A DNA stretch of 64,000 bases from Cavia porcellus (Eukaryota > Chordata > Mammalia > Rodentia > Caviidae): assembly GCF_034190915.1 (NCBI RefSeq), contig NW_026947484.1, positions 186,490,982 through 186,554,981 of the forward strand, written 5' to 3'. The position numbers and the translations under genes were made by a program. Shown one piece after another: positions 45,491 to 58,976 of this stretch. Each line of letters begins with the position of its first letter. The stretch's first letter is position 1. The notes beneath the pieces are model-generated. The model saw nothing but the letters and a program-made list of their open reading frames with translations. It was not told the origin of the DNA and made no database searches.

Positions 45491-47355
45491 TAAGGAAAGC
45501 AGAAACTACCATTAATAACACCATTCATCATGTTTTCCCCCCAAAAGCCATGTGAATTTTTCATTTTAACTATCAAACCTCAGCATAGATATGAGTGATG
45601 ACCCCAAGTCATCTAACTAGGACATTTTAAGAGCATATATTTAGATAATCCCACTTCCCTTCTAAGGGGTAAATGTTACATTAACCTAGCAATGTGTACT
45701 CACCTGACTAGCAAAGCTGTCTAGGTATCAAATGACATAAAGCATTTTACAATGCATCAGTGATAATCTGCGTCAACATTATTACCAGGAGATAATCTTC
45801 ATCAGAACTAGTTATTCCGCGTCTATACAGCCCTGACAATCAGAGATTCCTTGATGCTGATCATCTGTTTTGGCTTTCTGTCTTCTTCCTTTCATAAGTC
45901 ATGGTATCCGCAGTTCCTCCAAGGAACAGCCATACTCCAACTGCTCAATCACATCTAGATGTACAAACCTCTCCCACCTCCAAGCCCAGCTTAATGAACC
46001 AGTATCCCACTGCTTTAGCCATTGTAGTGAGGTAGCAAATGATCCAAACTAGTAAAATCAGATTAAAATTCACATCTTTGAACTCAATAAAAAAAATTTC
46101 CTCTTTTTACTAGAATGCTAAGCAGTTAAAATGCTCTAAACTTGGCAATGCAAGCAGAGAATCCTTAATATGATTTTGAATTCCTGATCCTGCTACTATG
46201 TCTTAAAGTGTCACTGGGTATTTTAGTTACTTGAGCAGTTCATTTATTTTTGCGTTTTGAATTAAGCTTTCTTCCCCTTCCCTATCTGAAAATGTCTTTA
46301 TAGATACACTAATTTTGACATCTTTATAAATAATAGTGACAAACAAAAGAGCAACCAAAGGATGGGGTCAGTTTAAAGGATTCTTATGTCCATATAGAAA
46401 CTATTTTAGGCAGTTTTTTCACCATAAGATACATCTGATGTGTCCTCTTCCTCTTTTCTGCATAACCAGATTTGAAACCTGGTGCTCTGGAAGGCTAACA
46501 CCCACCGTTAGACAGATGGAGCTGAAGGGGGCAAGGCAGAGGCCAGACAAACCCTGCCAACTCATTTGGCCTCAGGCCCAGGCTGACTCTGTAACCACTA
46601 TTGCTGTCATTATCCAGCAAGGCTAATCTGAGTTCTCTTCACTGTCAGCTTCTTTATGCTCCTGAAGATGACAGTGGTCTTGCAACTCTTACTCCTCGAG
46701 GCTTAGTGGGTACATGTGCCAATCACAGCTTTATATAGCCAATGACGTGTCCCTTGGCACCAAGGCAGGCTGGGACATCCTCCCACAGCAGAGGCTACTG
46801 AACCACAGGGAAGTGGCTGGCAAAGCTGTCAGCCTCTGATTGCCAGATGATGGGACTGGCATGTGGGTCTTCCTGCCTTCCCTACAGCTCTCAGAGTCAA
46901 CTCATGAGCATCAACTTTCTAGAAAAAGAAAAATTGCTCTTGGTTCCCTATCTTCACAAAGTCTGTCCTTAGATCCAGTAGTGATCTAAAATGTCACTTG
47001 ACTTTGTCACTCTGGCAGAACTTCTTGATGAATTTTTCTCAGCCTGACACTAAAGGTCCTTCAAGATTTTTGTCAATAGTATGTATCAGCCTCAAACCTT
47101 ATCATTCATCCTCTCTAATCCTTGTCCCCCAGCTATTTCAAATATAATAAAATTTTTATCATCCAGTACCTTTTACATGATATTTTCACTTTCCTATAAT
47201 TTCTGCAGAACTCTTAATTTTGTCTTTCAGTTGTAAGTTCAGATATTGCCTCATTCAAAAATCTTTCTCTGAACCTCTGAATGTAGCACTCTGAATTCTC
47301 ACAGGACTCTGAGCATGTCTCAAGCTAGCAATTCCCATACTATAGCACACAATTA
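45491..47355. other. unique DNA with a promoter-like motif cluster
   Basis: No gene supported. At 46719-46748 two CCAAT boxes, a TATATA and a TGACGT (half CRE) occur within 30 bases in a GC-richer patch (46460-46960). This is noted as a finding only. Confidence 0.3.
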
Positions 47356-47361
47356 AAAGCT

Positions 47362-47638
47362 TTGTCTCTCCAACAAAATGTCCAATGTGATAGTATTAAG
47401 AGGCAAGTCCTTTACAAAAAGATTAATTTATAAGAGCAGAGTCCTCATGCATGAGATTAGGGGAAAATTTGTTCTTTCACTCCTCCACCACGTGTGGATG
47501 AAGTAAGAAATACTCACCAGATTCTGTGTCTTGAACTGGGGCTTACTTGCATCCAGAACTGCAAGAAAAAAATTTTCTGCCCTTTAAAATTTAACTATTC
47601 TCAGGCATTTTGTTAGAGTAGCACAGGAAAACTAAGGG
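47362..47638 (+). mobile_element. MLT1-type MaLR LTR (old)
   Basis: 'gtattaagaggcaagtcctt', 'agagtcctcatgcatgagat', 'cttgcatccagaactgcaag' and 'tctcaggcattttgttagag' follow MLT1 in order. Clearly older than the LTRs at 6250 and 26612. Confidence 0.75.
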
Positions 47639-48560
47639 AACATGTAACCCCGCTTATAGACTGTGCATGTATTACAGATAGAAGTTATGGCTTTTATTGT
47701 ACCCATACTAGATATGTACTATACATTTTTTGAATGAAGAAATTAATGACATTAGCAGTAGCCATGCTTCCCTACTGGAATTAGGGTACAAAATGTGACA
47801 GTAGATGGCTAATCCTTGGGGATATCTCACTTCAGGAAAAAACATTATCACTGTCTTCTGCTTATCAATAGGAGTGTCTGCTTTAAAGTGAATGTGGAAG
47901 AAATGGTGATACTACAGGGTGGCAAAATGTGTGCTAGCAAGCATGATCATGTAGGTTCTATACCTATCACAAGATAAGAGGGGAGGGAAGAGAAGAAAGG
48001 AGAGAAGAGGCAACAGGGATTGTTCGGGTCTTGACCTGGAGGAGCAGGTGGACTGTTACCACTCTTTCTATTAGTAGCTCTAGAGCATCCTACTGCCCCT
48101 TTCACTGGAATAAATCACTTTATCTCTGTACTCACTCCTCAAAGAGCAGCAGCATATCACAGTTATACCCAGAGCCCCAGGAGCAAGGCCGTGCTTTGGC
48201 ATATCGGTGGTGCCACTGCCCACACATTGCCCACGGCTCTGGTGGAGACAGTCAACTGCTGTGCCACTCATGCGTGCGGTCATGAATGTCAGTTGTGCTG
48301 AGGGCTCTGGGACTTCCGTGACACCTGCAGTGTTGGCTCCGTGTATTGGTTTTGTCACAAAGATCAGCAACTGTGCTAATGATGGTGACAGAAGAAGCAG
48401 TGGTGATGGTGAGAGTCTCCCTTCCAGATCAATAGGTTTCCTTTGCCAGCAGCAAGAAATGAAACTTGGGAAATTGTTGTTTCTATGTAGTAGAAGAAAA
48501 GCTATTTCCACTAATACTTTTGTTCCCATCTTGTATCCTATGAAACACTAGAATTTGGCT
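47639..48560. other. unique DNA
   Basis: Includes a purine-rich run at 47980-48012. Frames of 149 codons (minus, 48080-48529) and 114 codons (plus, 48207-48551) overlap on opposite strands in a GC-richer patch; neither was recognised. Confidence 0.3.
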
Positions 48561-48564
48561 GAGA

Positions 48565-48725
48565 TTCTTTTTTCTATCTCAGCCTCACTATTATCATTTT
48601 AAAATAAATATAATAAAAACCCACTTCATGGATTAAATAAGATAAGGGTATCAAAGTCCTTCATAAAAGCGTGATCAGCATCCACTCAGCTCAGCACAGA
48701 AAGTGCTCAAAATAGGTTAAATTGA
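48565..48725 (+). mobile_element. MIR SINE
   Basis: 'tctatctcagcctcactatt' followed by 'catggattaaataagataag' and 'gctcagcacagaaagtgctc' is the 3' half of MIR. Confidence 0.65.
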
Positions 48726-49095
48726 AACTCGAGGGAGCTATCACTAAACACAGCACTGAAATCCTGCCAGGATAAATTGATAGATCCTCATTCTCTCCAC
48801 TTCACATCATTCTTCTCGATATGGGCAAAGAATTGACATTCACCAGATGGTTTGCAGCTGGGTGGAAAAAAAAATGCAGGACTTCAGTCTCCATGTTGGT
48901 ATAAAAGATGCTCTCAAAATTCCAAAGGAAGAATCACATTTCCTGAGTATTTTTGTAAATTCCCACAGTCCCACAAAGCCTTGGTGAATGTGCCCTGAGG
49001 AGCTGTGGTGGTAAACAAACTTAGCTGCATTCTCTGTTGACTACGCAGAAGCCTAGGGTTTAGCTGGCTGTGGGTAATGGAAGTACTCAAAAAGG

Positions 49096-49097
<2 letters not shown>

Positions 49098-49149
<52 letters not shown>
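49098..49149. repeat. (CA)n microsatellite, long and pure
   Basis: About 26 uninterrupted CA units. The minus-strand open frame through it is a Cys-Val artefact. Confidence 0.98.
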
Positions 49150-49150
<1 letters not shown>

Positions 49151-52100
49151 CTGCACCACCCACCGAGAACAGAAAAGGGCAGTCTTGGCTAATTGGCTTT
49201 AACAGATGCCTGCCTGGCAGTGCTTCTCATAACTATGTAGACATGATTCAAGTAAAAGAAGAATCAGCAAACTCAAAGAGCTTGTCAGGTGGGCAATGGG
49301 AATATCAGGAATGCAGTTTAGAGAGCTAAATACACACTTAGGAGGGGAAAGGTCCAAAGTAAAGCAGAGGGCTCATGTTCCTCAATGCAATGACACTCAC
49401 AGTCAGCTTACAAGAAAGGGGCACCATATCATCTCTCTAGTTTTTCAAGAGAAACTACAAATAAAGCTTTAAAGAAAAAGCTTTATTTTTAAAAATCAAG
49501 TAAAATCTATTTAGAAACGCAAACAAAGAAATTCTGTGTTGGCCAAGAAAATAAATCTGTGAGAAAGAAGCAACCTACGGGCAGCCCATGTGCATGTCAG
49601 ATTTCTTGCTTTGACAAGGACTGTAAGCCACACAAGTTGACATTCTAAAACATGAGGGTGAATGGATTATGCTGTCACCATGAAACTGTTAGGTGTACTA
49701 GGACCCTAAAGAAAAGGCCAGTGATGGGGTAGAGCACAATTTCTTGTAAATCAGGGACAGATCAAGTGAATGAGGTGATGAAGGTTTTCCTGTGCAGGGC
49801 ACAAAGTATAGAAGCATTCTAAACACACACATGTGCGTGCACACACACACACACCAGATGATGGTGGTTGGCATCAAATAAACAGAAACATATGCAGTGA
49901 ATTCCATAATGGAGTAGTGTAGACAAATAGAAACAGCAATATACTAACAAATAGACTCCTTTATAGCTCCAAATCACCTTGCTTGCTTTTCTTCTGTATA
50001 AAGAGTTGATGAAAAGGATGTACTCTTTGTGAGGTAGCTTGGAGGATTCAGTGAGATGATGTTTGGCACATAGCATAGTGTCTGACAAATACCATATTCT
50101 AATAATATTATTAATCAGCAGCAGCAAGTTATTCCCCATGCAGAGATTGGCTTTGACTTTTATGCAAGTTTCACAGCACCTAAGGAAAGAGTGTCGATCC
50201 TCACAAATATTGGGTGGTTCTGTGGTTTTGAATATTGATAATGAGGGAAGAGGAACATTTTGAGAGGACTGGTTTGCAGAGTTCAGCTGCAGTGCTGCCT
50301 TTCCCAGCTCCCTTCACTATAATTCTCCACTGAGGTGGGAGTGGAAGGTCAGTAATGTCATCCCGGGCAGGAGGAAAACTCCTCAATTCCAGACCTCTTT
50401 GCCAATAAGAAAGAGTCCTTTCCACAGGAAATTCAGCAGAAAAATGAGGCTATAGCCATGTTTATTGCAGCTGACATATTTCCCTTCACCACTGCCTAAG
50501 CAAGATTTTTGTAAGAATGGAGAAACAAATGCTTAATGACATTTTCCAAAGAAATGTGATGTGTACCTGGGAGGTGATCTGCAAACAGGGCTCCAGTTGA
50601 ATAGATGGAGATTGTGTGGCTACTGTTTTGAATTTGTCAGCCTGTCCTCTTGTCAATTTCTATGAGTGTTTACACATACTTCCTGTCTGTCTTGAAGGCT
50701 GGTCTATTTGTGAGGCTGGTAAACAGATGAGCTATTACAAAATGGACCACACATATAAATGTCTGCAAACCAAAATAAAAGTTCAATCGACACGTAATTC
50801 TTTTCTGGCCACCAGTGATTTGTATTCATCAAAGTGAACTAACCAGCCCAACAGGCAATATTTGATTAAAGCTTCATTTGCTATGGCCTCAACTTGAAGA
50901 CCTGAATGATAATGTGAAGAACTATAGGGACTATTGCTGAGAAGGCATGGTTATTATGTGGGGAAAAATAACTGATTCTATGTTTTGGTAACTGCTGAAA
51001 TTCACACTTTAAATACAGGAGGCTACAAGTTGCAACTTGATAGTTACATTGTGGTCTTATTTTAAACAATAAGTATAAACCTTCAAATCAATAAATTGAA
51101 TTTTGTCAATAAAGTACAATAGGGACCTGAATAGATAAAAATAATTACTTGGAATTTTTCTGCAAATCCCCTCTCATGATACTACAATTTTTACATTGTT
51201 ATATGTTTATACAAGACACATTCACATGGAAATCATAGTCCAACAAAGAATAGTTATTGTAAAATTTTTAAAAAGTTAATCAAATATAAAGATAATACCA
51301 ATATCATAGAAGACAGAAAGATGAATTTTAGCTACTAGGATTAATTAAAAATTTCTGAAACTTTGTCATGAATTTTCCTTCTTGTTTTCTGTTCATCTGA
51401 ACAAAAAGAAGAACATGGAGAGATCATGCCCCCTAAAAAATAGGATGCATACTATTTTTTCATGAATACAGAACACTTTTTTTCTTTTTCTTTTATCACA
51501 TTATTTCATTATTAAATTTTACTTTTTCACATGCAATTTTATTAGTAGTATTTCTACTACTACAAGTATTAGATGAGTTCTGAATCAAAGGGCCAAACAT
51601 GATGGCTTCCACTTACTGTACGTAGGAAGAATAGCTTATGCCATCTGCAACCCAGTAAGTTACATAGACTCTATATCACCTTCTATGCATTTAACTATTT
51701 CTCAGTAAACACTGGTAATCCATAGCTTATCTCATGGATGTGTAAATTTCCTATTTAGTTTCAGCAACATTAAATTGTGACTAACTTAATAAGATAAATT
51801 GCTATCAAAGAATGAAAATGCAGGTAAATACATTTATAACAATGCTAGAATAGGATACCAGAATGATTCAATGTCTGTCGCTATAATCTCTTGTGATACT
51901 GTTTGAAGAGTCATCTCAGTACCTTAGTTTCAGTATATGGAGAGAATAAGACGGACACCCAAATATTTGGATGGATGGTCCCTCTGTCTTGCTCTGCCGA
52001 GGCTTGTGTAACTCAGCATGAACTTAATCAGTGACCAAAATGGATTTATGCAGAAGGGAGCAAACAGTGGGTTTAATGAAACCTGCTTGGGCCACAGGAA

Positions 52101-52590
52101 TTACAGCATGACTGCAAAGTTCTTAAATGTACCCCGAATGGAATCGTAAAGGAGAATCTTCTTTTGTTCTCCAAATAGGACCATACTTGAGTCCATAAGG
52201 GCTGACCCTTATGTTACCTTCATAGACAAAAGGAAGACTTTCTGATAATTCACATCTAACACAAAACATCTACCCTAAAGAAAGCCATAAAAGAACAGTT
52301 CACATTTTCTACTTATTATTGTCTCAGTTGTGGTAAATTAAATCTTCTTAATATCTTTATTGTACAATTTCAAGCTTATTGGCATAAAATTGTCCATAAT
52401 GCCATTTAATTAAATTTTAATTTCTGTAGAATATATATGGTGAGATCCCTGTTTATTATTCCTAACATTTGTATTTGGTTTTATGAGAACAACTTACTAA
52501 GGAATTGTTAGTTTAATTTTTTATTAGTATATGTTTGCAGTACCTGCATTTTACAATCGCCTTGGGGACCTGGTACATGTACATAATACA
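49150..52590. other. unique AT-rich DNA
   Basis: A small CA/GT array lies at 49822-49854. No gene or interspersed repeat recognised otherwise. Confidence 0.35.
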
Positions 52591-52594
52591 ACTT

Positions 52595-53175
52595 GTTTCT
52601 TTTTTATTTTAAAAAAGAGCAAAATAGTGAAAGAGGATATAGAATTTCAAAAAATTACATTAAGAAATCATCTCTACTTGATATATTACATATTGTTATC
52701 TTAGAAGTAGTTGTTCAAGTTACAAAATCAAAGCATAAAAATGGACAATCAAACAGTGACAGCAAAATTATTCTGTTTGATGAACTAACAAAAACTCAGT
52801 AATATGGTTATCTGTCTTGCACACTTAAACATACATACAGTTGTATTTGTATACCTGTAGGTTTTTCTTTCCTTTTGAGTACTTTTTTCCCTTTCATTAT
52901 TACAATATCTATTAGACATTTTGGATCTTATTCGTCTTTCTTTATTATTATTACTTCTTTTTGTACTAGAGAGACAATACGATATTTACAAATGTGAGTC
53001 TGATTTATTTCATTTATGAGAATATCCTCAAGTTGCCTCCATTTACCTATAAAAGCCTCAAGATCATCCTTGTTTATAGCTGAGTAATATCGCATTGTAT
53101 TAAAATACCACATCTTTTTCATCCATTCTGCGGTTGACGGGCATTTTGGTTGTTTCCAAGATTTAGCTATTCTCT
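52595..53175 (-). mobile_element. LINE-1 3' end (ORF2 C-terminus + 3' UTR)
   Basis: On the minus strand, 53122-52928 encodes a still-open 64-codon piece of the ORF2 C-terminus (contains 'YYSAINKDDLEAF' and 'KWRQLEDILINE', matching the conserved L1 'YYSAI..N.....KW..LE.I.LSE' pattern). The 3' UTR follows and is shared with 44710-45163. Truncated at 53175 on its 5' side. Confidence 0.85.
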
Positions 53176-54027
53176 TTTAAAACATGATTAGATATTTTAT
53201 TGGTTAGTATTTGAGGAAGGCTTTTACAACTATTTCAAATATAAAATTATTTTGTAATTCTGTTTTTTCCTATTCATCTGGATTTGCGTTTGGCTTGTGC
53301 AAGTTTCACAGCATGGAGTAAAAATGAAAAACCTTTTCCTCTATGTCCCTGTCATGAAACAGACTGGAGAGAACCAGGATTATTGGTTACTGAACAAGTT
53401 TTTTTTTACTATTTTTTGTTGCATTTTTGGAAACAGTCTGAGAAAGTACCAAACTATAACTACATACATTTCTGCATTTCCATATCCAAATGTAGTACAC
53501 TCATTGTGATGAGGACACATTGAGATATGTGTGTGTGTGTGTGTGAGTGCACGTGTGTCTGTGTGTGTACATGTATTTTTTTAATCTATTTGCTTGGAGA
53601 TATAAATTTTGAGTTTTTTTCTAGAATGGGTAACCAGATGTTTTGGTTTATCTTTCTTTTCTTTTAAGGTTTGATAGTTATTCTACTTTACAGTGCCTTA
53701 TAATTCTATGTTTATTTCAATTTATCTCTTTCTGTGAACATCTAGGTTATTTAGGTATATTACTTAACTCAAACAATATCATCATTGTATTTTTACTTTC
53801 CTTTCATTATATGCTACCATTTCTTTTATTTTTTTCAAATTCATCTTTTTTCAATGAAAAAAATTCAAAATATGTTAATTAGGGGCAACAATGGCATATA
53901 CGTTGAGCATTGTCATTCCCAAATCGTTCACCCAGAGAACAAGACAGCTGCATTCAACTGTCCGCACAAATGTTTGTCTTTAATGAACTCAGAGAAATCA
54001 GTAGTGTAACTATCTTAACTATTTTTG

Positions 54028-54030
<3 letters not shown>
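53176..54030. other. unique AT-rich DNA with a (TG)n run
   Basis: (TG)n with interruptions at 53527-53575. No L1 sequence recognised, so the L1 pieces on either side are separate. Confidence 0.5.

Positions 54031-54032
<2 letters not shown>

Positions 54033-54104
<72 letters not shown>
54033..54104. repeat. compound (CA)n(TA)n microsatellite
   Basis: About 14 CA units run directly into about 21 TA units. It abuts the start of the next L1 piece. Confidence 0.97.
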
Positions 54105-54110
<6 letters not shown>

Positions 54111-54111
54111 T

Positions 54112-56740
54112 CTTTCAGCTTCTCACACTTGTGAGACAATACAATGTTTACACGTGTGTCTGATCTATTTCACTTAAAAGTATGGTCTAAAGTCACATCC
54201 ATTTACCTATAAAAGTCTCCAGTTTATCCTTATCTATGGCAGGGTAGTACTCCATTACATAAAAAGATCACATCTTTGGTATCTATTTCCCAGTCAATGG
54301 GAATTTAGGCTGTTTCCAAGATCTCACTATTACAAGTTGCACAGCTAAAAACATGGGTGCACATATATAGCTGTGGTACAATGTTTTTAATTCTTTTGGG
54401 AAGATACCCAGAAAGGAAATATCAGGGTTGAATGGGAGCTCTGGTTCTAGTTTTTGAGGAATCTCAACACTGATTTCTGCAGTGTTTGCAACAGTCTACA
54501 CTTTCTCCAAAAGTGGAGAAGAGTTCGCATTTGTTATTGGCTGATTTCTCGATAATAGCCAATTTTTCTGGGGTGAGGTGGAATCTCAGTGTTGTTTTCA
54601 TTTGCATCTCTCAGGTGACCAGTGATATTGAACATTTTTTCACATATTTGCTGTTCATAGTTCTTCATCTGAGAGTGTGTATTCACCTAAGATATCCATT
54701 TTTGGTTTGGGTCTTTAAATCTGGGAGGACTGGTTTGTTTGAGTTCTTTATATGTTTTCAGTAGAAATCCTTTTTCCTTGCACAGAAGGAAAGCATTTTT
54801 CCCGACATTGTGGATTATCTCTTCACACTGTTGGTGGTTTCTCTTGCTGTGCAAAAGCTTTTCAATAGGATGGGATCCCAGTTGTTGATTCTTTGTGATA
54901 GTTCCTGTGTAATCAGGGTGTTGTTCACGAAGTCTTTGCCTGCACCAATGTCTTTAAGTTTTATCTATTCTACCTTCCAGCAAATTTAATGTTTGTGTTT
55001 TAATGTAAAGATCTTTGATTCATTCCAATTTTAGCTTAGTGCATGGTGAAAGATATGGGTCCAGTTTTAATCTTCAGCATGTGCAGAGCCAGTTTTTCCA
55101 GCACCATTTGTTAAAGAGGTTTATCTTTCTTCCAGTGAATGTGTTTGGCACTTGTCTCAAAATAAGATGCCTTAGTGTGTCTGAAATTGTTTCTGCATCT
55201 TCCAATCTGTTCCATTGATTTTTGGGTCCATTTTTTTGCAAGTACCATGCTGTTTTCATCACAGTAACTTTATAGTATTTCAAATCAGGGATTGTGATGT
55301 CCCCTGTTTTGTCTTTGTTGCCCAGGACTGATTGCCTCTGCTGTTCTGGGTTTCTTCTTGTTACAGATGAATTGTAGGACTGTTTTGTCTAATTCTGTGA
55401 GATATAGTATTGGAATTTTGATTGAGACTGCCATTTTCACTATATTAATACTTCCTACCCAAAGGCACGGGATATCCCCCCATTTTCTAATATCTTCTCA
55501 ATCTCCTTTTTCACAGTACTGTAGTTTTCAATATAGAGGTCTTTTACACGCTTTGTTAGATTGATTTCTATGTATTTCAATTTTTGGTGGCTATTGTGAA
55601 AGGTGTTGTTTCCTTGATTTCTCTCTCAGTGAATTTGTTACTCATGTACAGAAAAGTTATTGATTTTTGAGTATTTACTTTGTATCCAGCTACATTACTG
55701 AATTTCCTCATTAAATCTAATATAGTATTTTGGAGTTTTTGGAGTCTTTTATGTAGAGTCATATCGTCTGCAAATAATGATAGTTTAACTATCCCTTTCC
55801 TATGTTTATTCCTTTTGTTTCTTTCTCTTGTATAAATTTCTCCAGCTTAAATTTCCAGGACTATGTTAAATGAGAGTGGAGATAATGGATATCCTTATCT
55901 TGTTTCTGATTTTAGAGAGATAGTTTTCAGTTTTTGTCCATTTAGTATGATATTCGTTGTTGGCCTGTTGTAAATATCTTTTATCAGATTGAGATAAAGA
56001 CCATTTACTCCAGTTCTTTCTAGGGTTTTTATGAGTAGGTGGTAGACTTCATCAGAAGTTTTTCTGCTTCTTCAGGATTTGCTATCTCTGTTTCCCAGTA
56101 TCTTATTAAGGATTTTTGCATCTATCTTCATTAGAGAAATTGGCCTGTAATACTCTTTCTTAGATGGGTCTTTCTCTGATTTTGGTATCAGGGCAATGCA
56201 TGCTTCCAGGAATGAATTTAGGAGTATTGCTTCTCTTTCAATTTCGTTAAAGATTTTGAGAATTACTGGTGTTAGGTCTTCTTTAAATGTATTGTAGAAT
56301 TCACCAGTGAATCTGTCAGTACTGGCACTTTTCCTTGTTGATACGTTTTTAATTACCTCTTTGGTTTTTTTAGATTTTTGTTTATTTAAGATTTCTATGT
56401 CTTCTTGATTCAGCTTTGGGAATTCATATGTATCTAGGAATCTTTCCATTTCTTCTGAATTTTCATCTTGTTAGAATACATGTTTTCAAAGTAGGTATAA
56501 ATGATCTTCTGGATTTCTTCAGGGTCTGTTGTGATTTCACTCTTTTCATTCCTAATTGTATGGGTTTGAGTCTTTTCTTTCCTTTTTTGATATGGCTGGA
56601 TAAAGGAGTGTCAATTTTATTTAATCTTCCAAAGAACTAACTCTTAAATTCATTCATTCTTGTATTGCTTTTTGGTCTCCAGAGTGTTAGTTTCTGCTTG
56701 ATGTTTATAATTCCCTCCCTTGCATTTATGTTACTGAGAT
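54112..56740 (-). mobile_element. LINE-1 ORF2 fragment, missing its 3' UTR
   Basis: About 2.6 kb of minus-strand L1 ORF2, from its C-terminal end (near 54130) back into the reverse-transcriptase domain. A 125-codon open piece at 56449-56072 contains 'FLEACIALIPKSEKDP' and 'YYRPISLMKIDAKILNKIL', the conserved L1 reverse-transcriptase signature just before the catalytic region. Stops and shifts break the rest. Unusually it lacks the 3' UTR and poly(A): the 3' end stops at the (CA)n(TA)n array. No ORF1 is present. Confidence 0.9.
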
Positions 56741-57105
56741 ATCTTCCATAACTCTTTCAAGGAGATTCTATGATTGCTTATGTTTTTGAGTGGAAGTGTG
56801 AGAGTTGAGTTCTTCCACTAAGATGCAAATTTAGGTAAAATCGAAAAGTTAGTTCAAAATCATATTTCCTAATGATGCTTATGACATTTTTCATATTCTT
56901 CCTGGATCAAGAAAAGTCTGATGATACACATCCATGTTTTGTGCCTTTATAGAAAATGTTCCTCCTTCTGAAAGTTTCTAATATTTACATTTATTTATCA
57001 CTGTTCTGAAACTTGGTATGGTTATTTATCTCCTTTAAATGTGGGGAAAACCTTTCTATTTAAAAGTTTATTACTTCTGCTCAGCTATATAAAATGCTCT
57101 TTTTC
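56741..57105. other. unique DNA or faint L1 remainder
   Basis: Nothing firmly recognised. Confidence 0.35.
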
Positions 57106-57106
57106 T

Positions 57107-57192
57107 AGCCAGTTTTAGTGGTGCACACCCGTAATCCCAGCACTCAGCAGGCTGAGGCAGGAAGATTGCCATAAGAGGCGAGACTATCTTAA
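57107..57192 (+). mobile_element. B1/Alu-like SINE
   Basis: 'gtggtgcacacccgtaatcc', 'cagcactcagcaggctgagg' and 'caggaagattgccataagag' are 7SL-derived SINE hallmarks, followed by an A-rich/'gatagata' tail. Confidence 0.9.
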
Positions 57193-57780
57193 AAATATAT
57201 AGATGTATGAGAGATAGATAGAATGTTCTTTTTTATTAATTGATCTTCTGCATTCTCTCCATTCTCTCATTGTGAAATTGTCACTAGGGACTCATGTATG
57301 ATTTCTTTTTATAGTCTGTTGCAAATCCTCCTTTGCCTCTCTTTTATGAGAACACAAGAGATTGAGCCCAGGCAATACAGGATGAACTCTACCCCTCAAT
57401 ATTTCTAACCTAATGCTGTATTTTGCTGTGTAAATTAATGCTCAGAATTCTTCCCAGTGAGATAATAGTCACAGATTGTATGGATTAAGAAGAAAGAAAA
57501 TAGGGAAAAACACTAGTCAGCCTACCACAACACAGTAGTTCTAGCTGAAAAATATACACATGCCAAACTTCACTGTTCTTCATGTTAAATTCTATTGGCC
57601 CACTGGATTACCTAAACTGATTCTTATGCTCAGTTCTACAGATATGCAGTCTATAAAGTAAACATTGTAATATTTAATTCTTACTTCATGAGCATACAGT
57701 GAAATGAAATGAGATATGATATATTCACTTTTTATGAATAGTATCATCAAAAGAATATAGGGTGTATGTTTCACACTCTA
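57193..57780. other. unique DNA
   Basis: Nothing recognised. Confidence 0.35.
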
Positions 57781-57784
57781 GTTC

Positions 57785-57955
57785 TGGAATGAAACATTGG
57801 GATTACAGCCAGAGTCCTGCCAATTATTAACTCAGTCACCTTGATACTTTCTTTTATAAAGTGAAAGTAAGATATCTGTTTTACAAGTTCGTTCTTAATT
57901 AAATGAGATAACTTATGTTAAAATGCCTGGCATTTTGCCTAGCGCATACTAAGAT
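57785..57955 (+). mobile_element. MIR SINE
   Basis: 'attgggattacagccagagt', 'attaactcagtcaccttgat', 'aattaaatgagataacttat' and 'aatgcctggcattttgccta' follow MIR in order. Confidence 0.75.
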
Positions 57956-57959
57956 TCAT

Positions 57960-58785
57960 CTTCTTCTCTGCTTTAAAAAAATAGTTTTGTACCCACTGCT
58001 GGTATTACTACAAGATGTTATGCAGATAAGCTTAGATCAGCACTTTCATTTCAAGCAAGAAGGACAAACATAGATATAACTATTTAAATAATTAATAGGG
58101 TGGAACAAACCATTCACTAGTGCTATGCATGGGAAACAGGAATTCTCCAGTGTGACCTAATTCATGTCCTTGGTCAATATATGTACTCTTCTTTGTTCCA
58201 GAGGAGATTAATAATACTGTACAAAAAAGGCTAGTCAGATCTGAAAAAATATAGAACAGTAAATCGTAGCTATTGCTATTAAAGTTATTATGATTTGCAT
58301 GCATTTGAAGACACCACTGGCAATATTACGATTCACAAAGAGCAAATGAGGACGTGTTTCAGAGTACTAAAAAATAACCCTAAATTCATTTCATAGTACT
58401 TGAATTTCCTTTATCATCTTTGGCAAAATGGTTTCATTCTTCGTTTCTGCAGAGTGGTAACACCAAACCTATGAACATAATTACTAGGTGGCCTTTGTCC
58501 AGTGATCTCTTGTATGACCACAGACTAAAATCCTGATGTCTAGCAGAGGCCTCAGAAATGGGAGCTTTAAGAACATTTGATGAGAAGCTGTTCTTAGTAA
58601 TTAAAGTAAGCTATTATACTACTTTTCACTAATTAATCGGGGATGTTTCCCGCAGCTTCACTCTTTGTATTCTCTCTTTTGAGGGGAGAGTGAGCAATTC
58701 CCTGAGGAGGAAGCTTGCAGGCCTATGCATTCAGCTGTGTCCCACGAACTTCAAATATGTAACTCCAAGCTAATACCTCTCCTGG
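57960..58785. other. unique DNA
   Basis: Nothing recognised. Confidence 0.35.
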
Positions 58786-58789
58786 CTCT

Positions 58790-58792
58790 CTT

Positions 58793-58843
<51 letters not shown>

Positions 58844-58851
58844 TTCTGTGT

Positions 58852-58887
<36 letters not shown>

Positions 58888-58976
58888 ACTTCTCCCTTTC
58901 CTTCCCTTGTCTTCCCTCCTGTTCCCTCCTCTCCCCCTCTTCTCCTCTCTTTTCCTCTCCTCTTCAGCATCAACCT
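58790..58976. repeat. compound (CT)n-(GT)n array with polypyrimidine flank
   Basis: About 23 CT units, then 'actttctgtgtgtgtatgtg', about 13 GT units, then about 90 bases of C/T-only DNA. Frames across it (for example 58725-59195) are low-complexity artefacts. Confidence 0.97.

Noticed and set aside
48080..48551. 149-codon minus and 114-codon plus overlapping frames
   Set aside because: Opposite-strand overlap in a GC-richer patch without recognised homology or splice support. Real coding on either strand is possible but unsupported.
52928..53122. 64-codon minus frame as a host gene
   Set aside because: It is the L1 ORF2 C-terminus.
56072..56449. 125-codon minus frame as a host gene
   Set aside because: It carries the L1 ORF2 reverse-transcriptase signature and belongs to the L1 at 54112-56740.
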